Of a stretch of DNA of 64,000 nucleotides, positions 44,964-53,060 are shown in pieces. A program made the position numbers and the translations under genes. This DNA comes from JAPKZH01 sp963715635 (lineage in GTDB: Bacteria; Acidobacteriota; Aminicenantia; Aminicenantales; UBA4085), in assembly GCA_963715635.1 (NCBI GenBank), contig OY970261.1:4219308-4283307 (forward strand). Reading direction: 5' to 3'. Within the stretch, counting starts at the first letter, position 1, and each line of letters starts with the position of its first letter. Under the pieces are notes generated by a model that was given only the letters and a program-made list of their open reading frames with translations, was not told the DNA's origin and ran no database searches.

Positions 44964-47147
44964 CTATGGCCTAATCGACAGTGAGATTTTCAGAACCCCT
45001 CGCTCCTCCAGAGGGGCGAAGCGGCTCGTTGGGTCCCAGCGCCTCTCCCAGTTCTTGTTGTAAACAATGTAGATATCGTTTCCGGGTGAAACCTGCCAGC
45101 GGAGTCTGGCGCTCCAGCCCAGTTGTTTGGAGATGTCGTCGTACTGAATATAGTTCATGAGGCCGAGGTCGGGCGAAAGAAAAACGTCGGCTTTGACCTG
45201 ATAGACGTTCTCACTGAAATGGCCTTGGGGGAGCCTGCCGCGAACGAGGTTGGTGTCCAGGGCGAGGTTCGCATATCCTTTATATTTTATGGTCAATCCA
45301 ACGCTCAAGTTGTCGAAATGTCCCGAATAAAATTCTCCCAGGGTGTAGTTCGTATCAAAAACCGCGGGACGATGGGTCGCGGTGCTGAATGCGAGGCGGA
45401 AATTCGTGTAATTGTAGGGGCCCGCGGGGAGAATAACGCCTTTGGCAACTTCGAAGTCATATGGCAGGACATCGCGGTTGGAGACGACACTGAATCCGAA
45501 ACTCTCGCCACCCTCCGTCCTCAGGCTGAAAGGCGAGGCTTCCAGCATTCGCGTCTCTAGATTCCCGGCGAGGTCCCAGTAGAAGTCGCCGCTCACGTCG
45601 AAGAAGAACTGACGGACGACCCTGCCGAGGAATCCCTTTTCCGGCCGCGGCTGGAAGCCGACCCTGGCAAACGCCGTCTGCATGTTCTGCCGCATCATAT
45701 ATCCCAGTCCGGGATCCAGCGACTCGCCATAATAGGCATAGGTCGTTTGGACGTTCCAGAGGTCATTGGGATAATCGGCCCGGAGGCCGAAGCCGTAATG
45801 CCGTCCCTCTTTTTTCTCGTTCCAGTTGTAAGCTGTCCAGGCGGCGAGCATGATGTTCTTATTTCCCATGAACTTGGACGACGAATAATTGAAATCCGCT
45901 CCCGCCAGCGTGTTTTTCTCGCCCGTCGGGCTGCCGTTCGTCAGGATCCAGCCGACCTTGCTCTGGGAAAAAATATTCTGCGTCATCCGGGCCGCGAGGA
46001 GATTGTTGCTCGGCAGGCCCTCGAATTTGCCGGTCTGGACGTCCAGGATGGACAGGTTCGTGCTGCCGATCTTGCCGTAGAGCTTGGTGCCGAAAACGAC
46101 CGGCACTTGCTTGCCTTCGTAAAGCCCGATCCTCCGGCTGAAGAAGGGCATGAAGCTGACGCTCGAGCTGAAGCTGAAGGTTTCCGAGCCCTCCAAGAAG
46201 AACATCCGTTTTTCGGGGAAAAAGAGGGGGAACCTCGTCAGGTTGATGCGGCGCTCGTCGACCTCGGTCTCGGCGAAGTCCATGTTGTAGCTGACGACGC
46301 CGACGAGATTGGGCGTGAAACTTTTATAGATATCGAATCCACCGTCGAGCTTCCAGTCGTAGTCGCCTGAATCCAGGCTGGTTTTTTGGGCGCTGAGGAG
46401 GCCATAGGGCCGGAACGTAATCCCCGTTCCCTGTTCGATGCCCTCGATCCCTTCCAGGGCGGCCGCTTCCATGGGATTGTAGAAATTGCTGTCCCGGTTC
46501 GTTCCCGACAGTCGGATCGTTTCCTGCTTGCGGGCGATGACGCGCTCGACATTGATGCCCCAGGCCGTGAGTCCGGGCTTGAACGAGATCGTCTTGAACG
46601 GGATCCGGAGCTCCGCGCTCCAGCCGTTCTCAAGAATCCGGCTCTTGGCCTCCCAAATTCCATCCCAGTTGAGGCTGGAGCTTCCGGCGTAGGCCAGTCC
46701 CTCGCCGCGTCCGCCGAGGGGATTGACGAAAAAGATGAACGCGGTCCTCTTATCCTGGAAAGGGTCGAGCAGGATGCGGACAATATCGTCACTCGGACTA
46801 TCCGGGGCATGCCCATAATACATGCCCTGTTGGGCGGCCCCGCTGTCGTGGGCCATGGAGTTGGCCGAAATCCGCCCCGGCTCGCTATCGTAACAAAGGA
46901 CACCGATGTAGAGATTCGCATCGTCGTAGAGAATCCTGAGCTCGGTCTTTTCCGTGGGGTTTTGACCAGCCGACGGTTCGAACATATGAAAATCGGTGAA
47001 AGGAACGGCCGACTGCCAAACGGCATCGGCGAGGCTGCCGTCGATCTTGGGGCCCTGTTTGACCCTGACGGCTTTCAGTTCGGCGGCGAGAAGGGAGGAT
47101 GAAAGCGCGAATGCCAAAAGCAGGATAAATAGTATGAATCTTTTCAT
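44964..47147 (-). CDS. DUF5916 outer-membrane protein with N-terminal CBM9-like domain
   Basis: A 727-residue secreted protein. The signal peptide (RFILFILLLAFALSSSLLA) is followed by a CBM9-type domain (PKIDGSLADAVWQSAVPFTDF, YDDANLYIGVLCYD, GWSAELRIPFKTISF). The larger C-terminal part is rich in beta-strands and has DUF5916 features: RFPLFFPEKRMFFLEGSETF and FFSRRIGLYEGKQVPVVFGTKLYGK. It probably forms an outer-membrane barrel that binds carbohydrates or other ligands outside the cell. The ATG at 47147 starts the signal peptide; an upstream TTG is rejected. It appears monocistronic. Confidence 0.82.
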   Translation of the reverse strand: MKRFILFILLLAFALSSSLLAAELKAVRVKQGPKIDGSLADAVWQSAVPFTDFHMFEPSAGQNPTEKTELRILYDDANLYIGVLCYDSEPGRISANSMAHDSGAAQQGMYYGHAPDSPSDDIVRILLDPFQDKRTAFIFFVNPLGGRGEGLAYAGSSSLNWDGIWEAKSRILENGWSAELRIPFKTISFKPGLTAWGINVERVIARKQETIRLSGTNRDSNFYNPMEAAALEGIEGIEQGTGITFRPYGLLSAQKTSLDSGDYDWKLDGGFDIYKSFTPNLVGVVSYNMDFAETEVDERRINLTRFPLFFPEKRMFFLEGSETFSFSSSVSFMPFFSRRIGLYEGKQVPVVFGTKLYGKIGSTNLSILDVQTGKFEGLPSNNLLAARMTQNIFSQSKVGWILTNGSPTGEKNTLAGADFNYSSSKFMGNKNIMLAAWTAYNWNEKKEGRHYGFGLRADYPNDLWNVQTTYAYYGESLDPGLGYMMRQNMQTAFARVGFQPRPEKGFLGRVVRQFFFDVSGDFYWDLAGNLETRMLEASPFSLRTEGGESFGFSVVSNRDVLPYDFEVAKGVILPAGPYNYTNFRLAFSTATHRPAVFDTNYTLGEFYSGHFDNLSVGLTIKYKGYANLALDTNLVRGRLPQGHFSENVYQVKADVFLSPDLGLMNYIQYDDISKQLGWSARLRWQVSPGNDIYIVYNKNWERRWDPTSRFAPLEERGVLKISLSIRP

Positions 47148-47201
47148 TTTCTTCTTTCTTGGCTTTTTCAAAACAGACCAGAGAATTTAGAAAAGACGCC
47201 T

Positions 47202-47230
47202 ATTTTATTATGCCGGCGGGACTTTATCAA
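47202..47230 (-). promoter_or_regulatory. probable promoter of the DUF5916 gene
   Basis: TTGATA (47230-47225) and TAAAAT (47207-47202) on the minus strand with a 17-base spacer, about 55 bases before ATG 47147. Confidence 0.45.
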
Positions 47231-47295
47231 GGAATTGGAGATGCCAACATAAGGAACTATTTCGTCTAATCGAATACGAACTGCACCTGGGGCAT

Positions 47296-47315
47296 ATCAC
47301 CCACCACTTGGTGAT
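47296..47315. promoter_or_regulatory. inverted repeat, possible enhancer site
   Basis: ATCACC and GGTGAT flank eight bases, with an inner CACCA-CT-TGGTG palindrome. It lies about 105 bases upstream of a sigma54-like box before the receiver gene, a distance typical for enhancer-binding proteins. Confidence 0.35.
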
Positions 47316-47417
47316 TTCACCCAATTTTTTCTGGGTTATGGTTTAGTCAGCGAGGGAGTATTATTCATAAGTTATTCATAATTCATGCTTTAGTTGTTGT
47401 CTGGCCATTTCACATTA

Positions 47418-47434
47418 TTGGCATGAATCATGCA
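47418..47434 (+). promoter_or_regulatory. sigma54-like promoter before the receiver gene
   Basis: TTGGCATGAATCATGCA matches the -24/-12 consensus at 11 of 13 positions with GG-N10-GC spacing. The predicted start (about 47445) is only a few bases before ATG 47449, so either the mRNA is nearly leaderless or the match is chance. Confidence 0.4.
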
Positions 47435-47448
47435 CTTAAGCGGATTCC

Positions 47449-47841
47449 ATGAAAACTGCTGCCCCACGAATTCTGATCCTGGATGATGAAAAACTCATCC
47501 GCTGGTCTCTCAATCAAATTTTTACCCAGGAGGGATACGAGGTTGACGTCGCCGCCACGATGGACGAGGCCCTCCAGCTGGCCAGCGCAAAAACGTATAG
47601 TTTGATCTTTGCCGACCTGGAAATTTGGTCTGAGCGCGGGAAAGCCATTTTCTTGGACATATTATCGCGCCAGAAAGCCGCCAAGATCATCATCATAACG
47701 GCGGTGACCAAGGGCGAGGCGGAACAAAGCCTGGGCGATGTCAGGCCGTTTGCAATCATCGAAAAGCCTTTCAAGTCCGATGAGATCAAAGCCGTGGCAA
47801 GAGAAGCGATCACTTTGACGAAGAGGTTCCTCAACGAATGA
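47449..47841 (+). CDS. single-domain response regulator receiver
   Basis: A 130-residue receiver domain with ILILDDEKLIRW (acidic pocket), the probable phospho-acceptor Asp in SLIFADLEIWSERG, an IIIITAV switch strand and Lys in AIIEKPFKSDE. There is no output domain. Stand-alone receivers pass phosphoryl groups or bind partner proteins. It lies 102 bases before the cytochrome-porin operon in the same direction, so it may help regulate that system. No kinase gene is adjacent. Confidence 0.85.
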   Translation: MKTAAPRILILDDEKLIRWSLNQIFTQEGYEVDVAATMDEALQLASAKTYSLIFADLEIWSERGKAIFLDILSRQKAAKIIIITAVTKGEAEQSLGDVRPFAIIEKPFKSDEIKAVAREAITLTKRFLNE

Positions 47842-47943
47842 ACACGTACGTTTGCGCCCGAAAACGGATAGCCCGGGTTTGGGAAGCCGGACGAACGGCA
47901 GAAATCGACATTATCACTATAGAAGAGATAAAGGAGGTCTAAG

Positions 47944-48807
47944 TTGCCAGCGACAAGACAAAAAAAGCTGATCGCCTTGTTCTTCAAGGCGTTCGGGCTC
48001 TTCGGATTGGCCGTCCTCGTCGCCGGATTCCTGGTGGCCGCGAAACCCGGCCAGCAGGCGGCGAAGGACACCGAGACCTGCGGCCAGTGCCACGAGGACA
48101 CGGTCAAGGGCTTCCAGCAAAAGCCCCATGCGGCGATTGGAGCGGCCAGCTGCACCGCGTGCCATTCCGGGGCCGAGAAACATATTCAAGAGGGAGGCGG
48201 AACGAATATCCTCGCCTTCAAACCCTCGGATCTGCCCACCCAAAAGTCCAAAGCCTGCCTCAAGTGCCATGCCGAAAGCAGCTCCAGGTTCATGGCCGGT
48301 CCCCACGGCAAGGCCTCCCTGGATTGCACGACCTGCCATTCCGTTCATGCGGCCAAGACGAATCTGAACCTGTTGAAGGCCGGCGCTACGAAAACTTGCT
48401 ATACCTGTCATGAAGACATATTCGCCAAGTTTAGCCTAAACGAGCGGCATAGGCTGCAGGAAGGCATCCTCGGCTGCACGACCTGCCATAATCCTCATGA
48501 GCCACAGACAAGAGAACGGCTCGGCGGATTCAAACAGGAAGCCTGCCTCAAATGCCACATAGACAAGGGCGGCCCTTTCCTGTACGAGCACGGGTCCTCG
48601 CGCATCGAGGGTTGCACCATCTGCCATGACTCCCACGGCTCTCCCAACCGCCACATGCTGACCTACCAGAGCACGGCCGACCTCTGCTTCAGCTGCCACA
48701 TCTTCGCTCCCCAGTGGCACAAGAACTTCGGCGAGAAAACCACCAACTGCACGTCCTGCCACTCCACGATCCACGGCTCGAACCTCAGCAAGATCTTTCT
48801 CAAGTAA
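47944..48807 (+). CDS. periplasmic decahaem c-type cytochrome (MtrA/DmsE-like)
   Basis: A 287-residue cytochrome with ten CXXCH haem-binding motifs (CGQCH, CTACH, CLKCH, CTTCH, CYTCH, CTTCH, CLKCH, CTICH, CFSCH, CTSCH). That count and length match MtrA/DmsE-type proteins, which carry electrons through an outer-membrane porin sheath. An N-terminal hydrophobic helix (FFKAFGLFGLAVLVAGFLVA) is a signal peptide or anchor. The start is a TTG six bases after a strong aaggagg. Distal His ligands are plentiful. It is first in an operon with an MtrB-like porin (12 bases later) and another decahaem cytochrome. Confidence 0.93.
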   Translation: MPATRQKKLIALFFKAFGLFGLAVLVAGFLVAAKPGQQAAKDTETCGQCHEDTVKGFQQKPHAAIGAASCTACHSGAEKHIQEGGGTNILAFKPSDLPTQKSKACLKCHAESSSRFMAGPHGKASLDCTTCHSVHAAKTNLNLLKAGATKTCYTCHEDIFAKFSLNERHRLQEGILGCTTCHNPHEPQTRERLGGFKQEACLKCHIDKGGPFLYEHGSSRIEGCTICHDSHGSPNRHMLTYQSTADLCFSCHIFAPQWHKNFGEKTTNCTSCHSTIHGSNLSKIFLK

Positions 48808-48819
48808 AGGAGAATCGAG

Positions 48820-50775
48820 ATGAGGAAAACGACCATTCCAATCTCGGGCCTGCTAGTCGCCCTGATCTTTTGCCATGCGATCGTGCTTCGCGCGCAGGAT
48901 AAGGAAACGAATTTTTACGGGAATTTCTCGTTCGGCTACCGCACGGTCGACACCAGCGGTGCCTATGACAAATACAAAGAACACATCAACCTGGAAAAGG
49001 GGGTGCGGCTCTTCAATTTCAACCTCACCTACCTGGCCTCGAACGATCTCAAGAAGCTATTCGACCGGGTCGATTTGAACGTCTACAACTTCGGCGGCGA
49101 CCCGTTCGAGACGTTCGGATTGTCCATCCAAAAATACGGGACTTATAAATTCCAGTATGACCGCAAGAAATCCGAATATTTTTACGGGGACCAGATCGGG
49201 CCCCGCGGATTTTTCGACCTTCACAGCTTCGATTTCAACCGGGTCTCGGACAGCGGAATGTTCAGCCTGACCCTGACCAAGAACCTCAACGTCTTTCTGA
49301 ATTTCGATCGCACCACCAAAACCGGCAGCAGCGTCACGACATTCGACGTCAACCAGCTCGAGGTCGAGACCGACAAGCCCCTCTCGGAAAAGCTGACCGA
49401 GGTGGCCTTCGGAGTGGACCTCCACGTCAGCCGGTATTCCTTGATCTTCGAAGAGCGAATCCAGGATTACAAGAACTCGAACAGCGTCTTCCTTCCCGGC
49501 TACACGGACGGCGGGGCCGGGGCCTCCAATCCGGCTTCCCTGGATTATTATCGTGTGAACCAGCCTTATGACTTCACGTCCAACTTCCATATCTTCCGCT
49601 TCAACGCCCGGCCCATCGATAATCTTCTCGTCAGGGGTTCCGCCCAGCTCAGCAAGCAGGACACCAATTTGACCTACTCTGAAGAAGCCGGCGGGACCGA
49701 TTATCTCGACAGGAGTTTTGCCTATGCCTACACCGGCCAGGGCAAATTTAAGCGCGAGATCCAGCTCTACGACCTCGACCTGACCTATCTCCTCTTTAAT
49801 AAGCTGGCGGTCGTCGGAGCCGTCCGCTATAACAACTTCAAGCAGGACGGCAGCCTGACGATCAGCGGCGCCCAGGAGTCCGCTAATTTCGGGTTTGATA
49901 CCTTGGGCATCGAAGCCGGCCTGCAGTACGAATTTGCGTCCCACTTCACCCTGACCGCGGGCTACCGGCACGAGGAGCGAAAGCTCGATAATCCCGGGAG
50001 CGGGGAGGGGGAAAATGGGGACACCGAGAGCGCATCCCCAGACGCATATTTCCAGACCGTGACCTATGCCGAGAAGACGGTTCGGAACGGGCTCTTCGGC
50101 AACCTGAAGTGGGATTTCAAGAACATCAAGCTGACCCTGGACTACCAGCACGGCAATTATGACGACCCCTTCACACTCATTTCTCCCACCATGTTCGATC
50201 GCTTCCGCGCCACCGCTAAATATCAGCTGAAAGGCTTCAGCGTTTCGGCCAGCTACCTCCTGTCCAAGACGAAGAACGAGATCCCGGGCGGCGTCAACTT
50301 CCGCATCGTCTACTCCGAAGATAGCTTCAGCGACCTCTGGGAGGCTTCCAATAGCCAGTTCAACCTGGGCCTCGGATTTAACACGGCCAAGATCAACGCA
50401 TTCGCTGGCTATTCGTATATCGATTTCAAGAGCGATACCGACCGTCAGGTCGCCTTCAATCCCTACTGGACCGGCCCGGCCGGCACGTTCCTCTGGGCCA
50501 TTCACTATGAAGGCAAATCCACCCTGTTAGATGCATCGGTTGCCTATACCCTGGACCAGAACTGGAAGATCGGGGCCTATGTCAACAGCTACCAGAACTC
50601 GGGCTTTTGGCCGATCGACCGAACCACGTTGAAAGCCTATATCGAATATACGTTTGCGGGCGGATACATCACCCAGATCGGTTATCGCTATTTCAACTTC
50701 AAAGAAAAAGATTCCGGATACAACGACTACAAAGCCAACATCCTGGAGTTTTCATTCGGCTACCGCTGGCAATGA
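48820..50775 (+). CDS. MtrB/PioB-type decahaem-associated outer-membrane porin
   Basis: A 651-residue protein with a signal peptide (LLVALIFCHAIVLRAQ) and a long series of amphipathic beta-strands (FYGNFSFGYRTV, LTYLASNDLKKLFDRVDLNVYNFG, ITQIGYRYFNFKEKDSGYND). It ends FSFGYRWQ with the aromatic C-terminal strand of outer-membrane barrels. Length and placement right after the MtrA-like cytochrome identify it as the porin that sheathes the cytochrome across the outer membrane. The sequence itself is divergent, so the family call rests partly on context. Shine-Dalgarno aaaggag is present. Confidence 0.8.
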   Translation: MRKTTIPISGLLVALIFCHAIVLRAQDKETNFYGNFSFGYRTVDTSGAYDKYKEHINLEKGVRLFNFNLTYLASNDLKKLFDRVDLNVYNFGGDPFETFGLSIQKYGTYKFQYDRKKSEYFYGDQIGPRGFFDLHSFDFNRVSDSGMFSLTLTKNLNVFLNFDRTTKTGSSVTTFDVNQLEVETDKPLSEKLTEVAFGVDLHVSRYSLIFEERIQDYKNSNSVFLPGYTDGGAGASNPASLDYYRVNQPYDFTSNFHIFRFNARPIDNLLVRGSAQLSKQDTNLTYSEEAGGTDYLDRSFAYAYTGQGKFKREIQLYDLDLTYLLFNKLAVVGAVRYNNFKQDGSLTISGAQESANFGFDTLGIEAGLQYEFASHFTLTAGYRHEERKLDNPGSGEGENGDTESASPDAYFQTVTYAEKTVRNGLFGNLKWDFKNIKLTLDYQHGNYDDPFTLISPTMFDRFRATAKYQLKGFSVSASYLLSKTKNEIPGGVNFRIVYSEDSFSDLWEASNSQFNLGLGFNTAKINAFAGYSYIDFKSDTDRQVAFNPYWTGPAGTFLWAIHYEGKSTLLDASVAYTLDQNWKIGAYVNSYQNSGFWPIDRTTLKAYIEYTFAGGYITQIGYRYFNFKEKDSGYNDYKANILEFSFGYRWQ

Positions 50776-50792
50776 GATAAGAGGAGGATGAG

Positions 50793-52937
50793 ATGTTAAA
50801 GAAACCTTATATAATCGCCGCTTTCATGGTCCTGATTGCGGTTGTCCTGTTCCTTGCCTTCCTCAGTTCCGACGGCCTGGCCGGCAGCGTCTCCAAACGG
50901 ATGCGAGCGGAACGACTCTGGAAGACGTCCGGGCACGCGGACAAAAACAGCGAGCCCTTCAAGCACTGGAACGCCGACGGCCAAATCCCCGCCACGTGCG
51001 CCAAGTGTCATAGCACGCCGGGCTTCAAGGATTTCCTGGCTGGCATCACAGACAAAAATGAGCCGATCGGCACGACCGTCGAGTGTGACGTCTGTCATAT
51101 CGATAAAGAGCGCGGCATTCTCCGGCAGCACACGTCGGTCACGTTCCCGTCGGGCGTGACGATCAACAACCTCGGCCCGGAAGGACTCTGCATGGAATGC
51201 CACCAGGGCCGGGCATCTAAATCGTCCGTCGACTCCAAGATTTCGGGCGCCAAGCTTCTGGATGATGACACTCCAAGCGATAAGCTTAGTTTCACGAACA
51301 TCCATTATTATGCCGCCGCCGCCGACCAATTCGGTACCTTTGTCAAAGCCGGGTATGAGTATACGGGCCGCACTTACGACGCTCGTTTTGCCCATATCAC
51401 CGGCTACAACGCCTGTTACACGTGTCATAATCCCCACTCCCTCGAGGTCAACCTCAAAGCCTGCAACACCTGTCATGTAGGCGTCAAGGACCCCAAAGAT
51501 ATCCGTTACGTAGGCTCCCAGGTTGATTATGACGGCGACGGAGATATCAGCGAAGGCATGTACTACGAAATCCAGCATATCATGGACAAAGAGCTTTACG
51601 CCATCCAGACATACGCCAGGACCGTCGTCGGCAGGCCAATTGCCTATGGCGGAAATACGAACCCCTATTACTTCTATGATCTCAACGGCAACGGCATCGT
51701 CGATCCCGATGAGGCCGTGTCCGCGAACGGCTATGCCTCGTTTACGGCGCGGCTTCTGAAGGCCGCCTATAACTACCAGGTAGCAAAAAAGGACCCTAAC
51801 TGTTTCGCCCATAACGGAAAATATATCATCGAGCTGCTCTACGACTCGATCGAGGACCTCAACACAAAACTAGCCGTTCCCACTGACTTGAGCGCGATGA
51901 GCCGGACCGATGAAGGTCACTTCAACGGAGGGAGCATGCCCTACAGGGATTGGGACGACTCGGCCGATCAGCAAGTCCCTGCTTCCTGTTCCAAATGCCA
52001 TTCCGCAACGGGCCTGGGCTATTTTCTTGAGAACGGGACGACCCAGGCCGAGCCGATCGCCAACGGCATGCTTTGCACGACTTGTCATACGGCTCCTCCG
52101 GAATTGAGGCAGGTTCCAGTCGTAAAGTTCCCCTCGGGATTGAGCGCAAGCCTGGGCGATTCTAGTAACCTGTGCATGGTCTGCCACCAGGGCCGCCAAG
52201 CCAAAGCCACTGTCGATTCGACCATCGCCGCGAAACCCGCGGGTCCCTTCAATTTCGTCAATGTCCATTACTTCCCCTCCGCGGCTATCTTTTTCGGCAC
52301 CGAAGTGAAAGGCGGTTATGAGTTTCCTGGCAAGAACTACTCCGGCCGGCAGCCCTTCGCCAATCACGGCGGCCGGTTCAACACCTGCACCCAATGTCAT
52401 ATGAGCACGGCCGTTACCGCAGCCGAACACAACTGGACCATGCGGGATCACAACGTCGCCGAGCCAAGAAAGGAGAATTGCGTCCCCTGCCACGGCCAGG
52501 ACATTTCGCAGCCCTTCCCCGGCGCCGATCCGGAAAAGTTCGATTTCGAGAAAATCCGGCCGGCCAACATCCCTGACTACGATGCCGATGGAAACACGAA
52601 GGAATCACTCAAAGAAGAACTTCAAGGCCTCGAGGACGCCCTGTATGCCCAATTGCTCGTCTATACGGCCGGCCTGGGCAGCCCGGCGGCCTATGATCCC
52701 AATACCAATCCTTATTGGTTCACAGACCTCAACGGCAACGGAATCGTGGATCCCAACGAGACTGGAGATGCCAACAGATATTCGTTCGACGCCAGGGGAC
52801 TGAAGTCCGCCTACAACCTGCACATGAGCAGGAAAGAGCCCCACGGCTTCATTCACAACGCCCGCTATGTCGCCCAGCTCCTTGTCGACTCCATCCAGAA
52901 TCTCGGTGGGGACGTTGCCAAATATACCTGGCGCTGA
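50793..52937 (+). CDS. surface decahaem cytochrome built from two duplicated pentahaem halves with Ca-binding loops
   Basis: A 714-residue exported protein with an N-terminal hydrophobic segment (IIAAFMVLIAVVLFLAFLSS) and ten CXXCH motifs, five in each half. The halves are clearly homologous: CHSTPGFKDFLAG with CHSATGLGYFLEN, LCMECHQGRASKSSVDS with LCMVCHQGRQAKATVDS, FTNIHYYAAAADQFGTFVKAGYEYTG with FVNVHYFPSAAIFFGTEVKGGYEFPG, and NTNPYYFYDLNGNGIVDPDE with NTNPYWFTDLNGNGIVDPNE. Those last segments and DYDGDGDISEG are EF-hand-like calcium loops. It probably sits outside the cell and accepts electrons from the MtrAB-like conduit. I do not recognise it as a named cytochrome. Confidence 0.85.
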   Translation: MLKKPYIIAAFMVLIAVVLFLAFLSSDGLAGSVSKRMRAERLWKTSGHADKNSEPFKHWNADGQIPATCAKCHSTPGFKDFLAGITDKNEPIGTTVECDVCHIDKERGILRQHTSVTFPSGVTINNLGPEGLCMECHQGRASKSSVDSKISGAKLLDDDTPSDKLSFTNIHYYAAAADQFGTFVKAGYEYTGRTYDARFAHITGYNACYTCHNPHSLEVNLKACNTCHVGVKDPKDIRYVGSQVDYDGDGDISEGMYYEIQHIMDKELYAIQTYARTVVGRPIAYGGNTNPYYFYDLNGNGIVDPDEAVSANGYASFTARLLKAAYNYQVAKKDPNCFAHNGKYIIELLYDSIEDLNTKLAVPTDLSAMSRTDEGHFNGGSMPYRDWDDSADQQVPASCSKCHSATGLGYFLENGTTQAEPIANGMLCTTCHTAPPELRQVPVVKFPSGLSASLGDSSNLCMVCHQGRQAKATVDSTIAAKPAGPFNFVNVHYFPSAAIFFGTEVKGGYEFPGKNYSGRQPFANHGGRFNTCTQCHMSTAVTAAEHNWTMRDHNVAEPRKENCVPCHGQDISQPFPGADPEKFDFEKIRPANIPDYDADGNTKESLKEELQGLEDALYAQLLVYTAGLGSPAAYDPNTNPYWFTDLNGNGIVDPNETGDANRYSFDARGLKSAYNLHMSRKEPHGFIHNARYVAQLLVDSIQNLGGDVAKYTWR

Positions 52938-52971
52938 GCCGCAGGAAATCTTAAAGCTATATTTCTTAAGA

Positions 52972-53000
52972 GCGGCATCGTCAGATACCGCCTTTTTTTT
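52972..53000 (+). terminator. rho-independent terminator of the cytochrome operon
   Basis: An eight-base stem with one mismatch (gcggcatc / gataccgc) and a four-base loop is followed by eight Ts, 35 bases after the cytochrome stop codon. Confidence 0.85.
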
Positions 53001-53060
53001 ATCCTCGGCTTTTTTTCCCCGCGTCAACGATCCGGTTGAGAACGAGACGCCCTGAGCCAA

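Noticed and set aside
47842..47943. Promoter between the receiver gene and the decahaem cytochrome gene
   Set aside because: A tcgaca / tatagaa pair exists but the spacer is only about ten bases, too short for sigma70.
49057..50505. Minus-strand frame of 482 codons opposite the porin gene
   Set aside because: Rich in Glu, Gly and Val with no motif; the plus-strand porin has signal peptide and barrel pattern.
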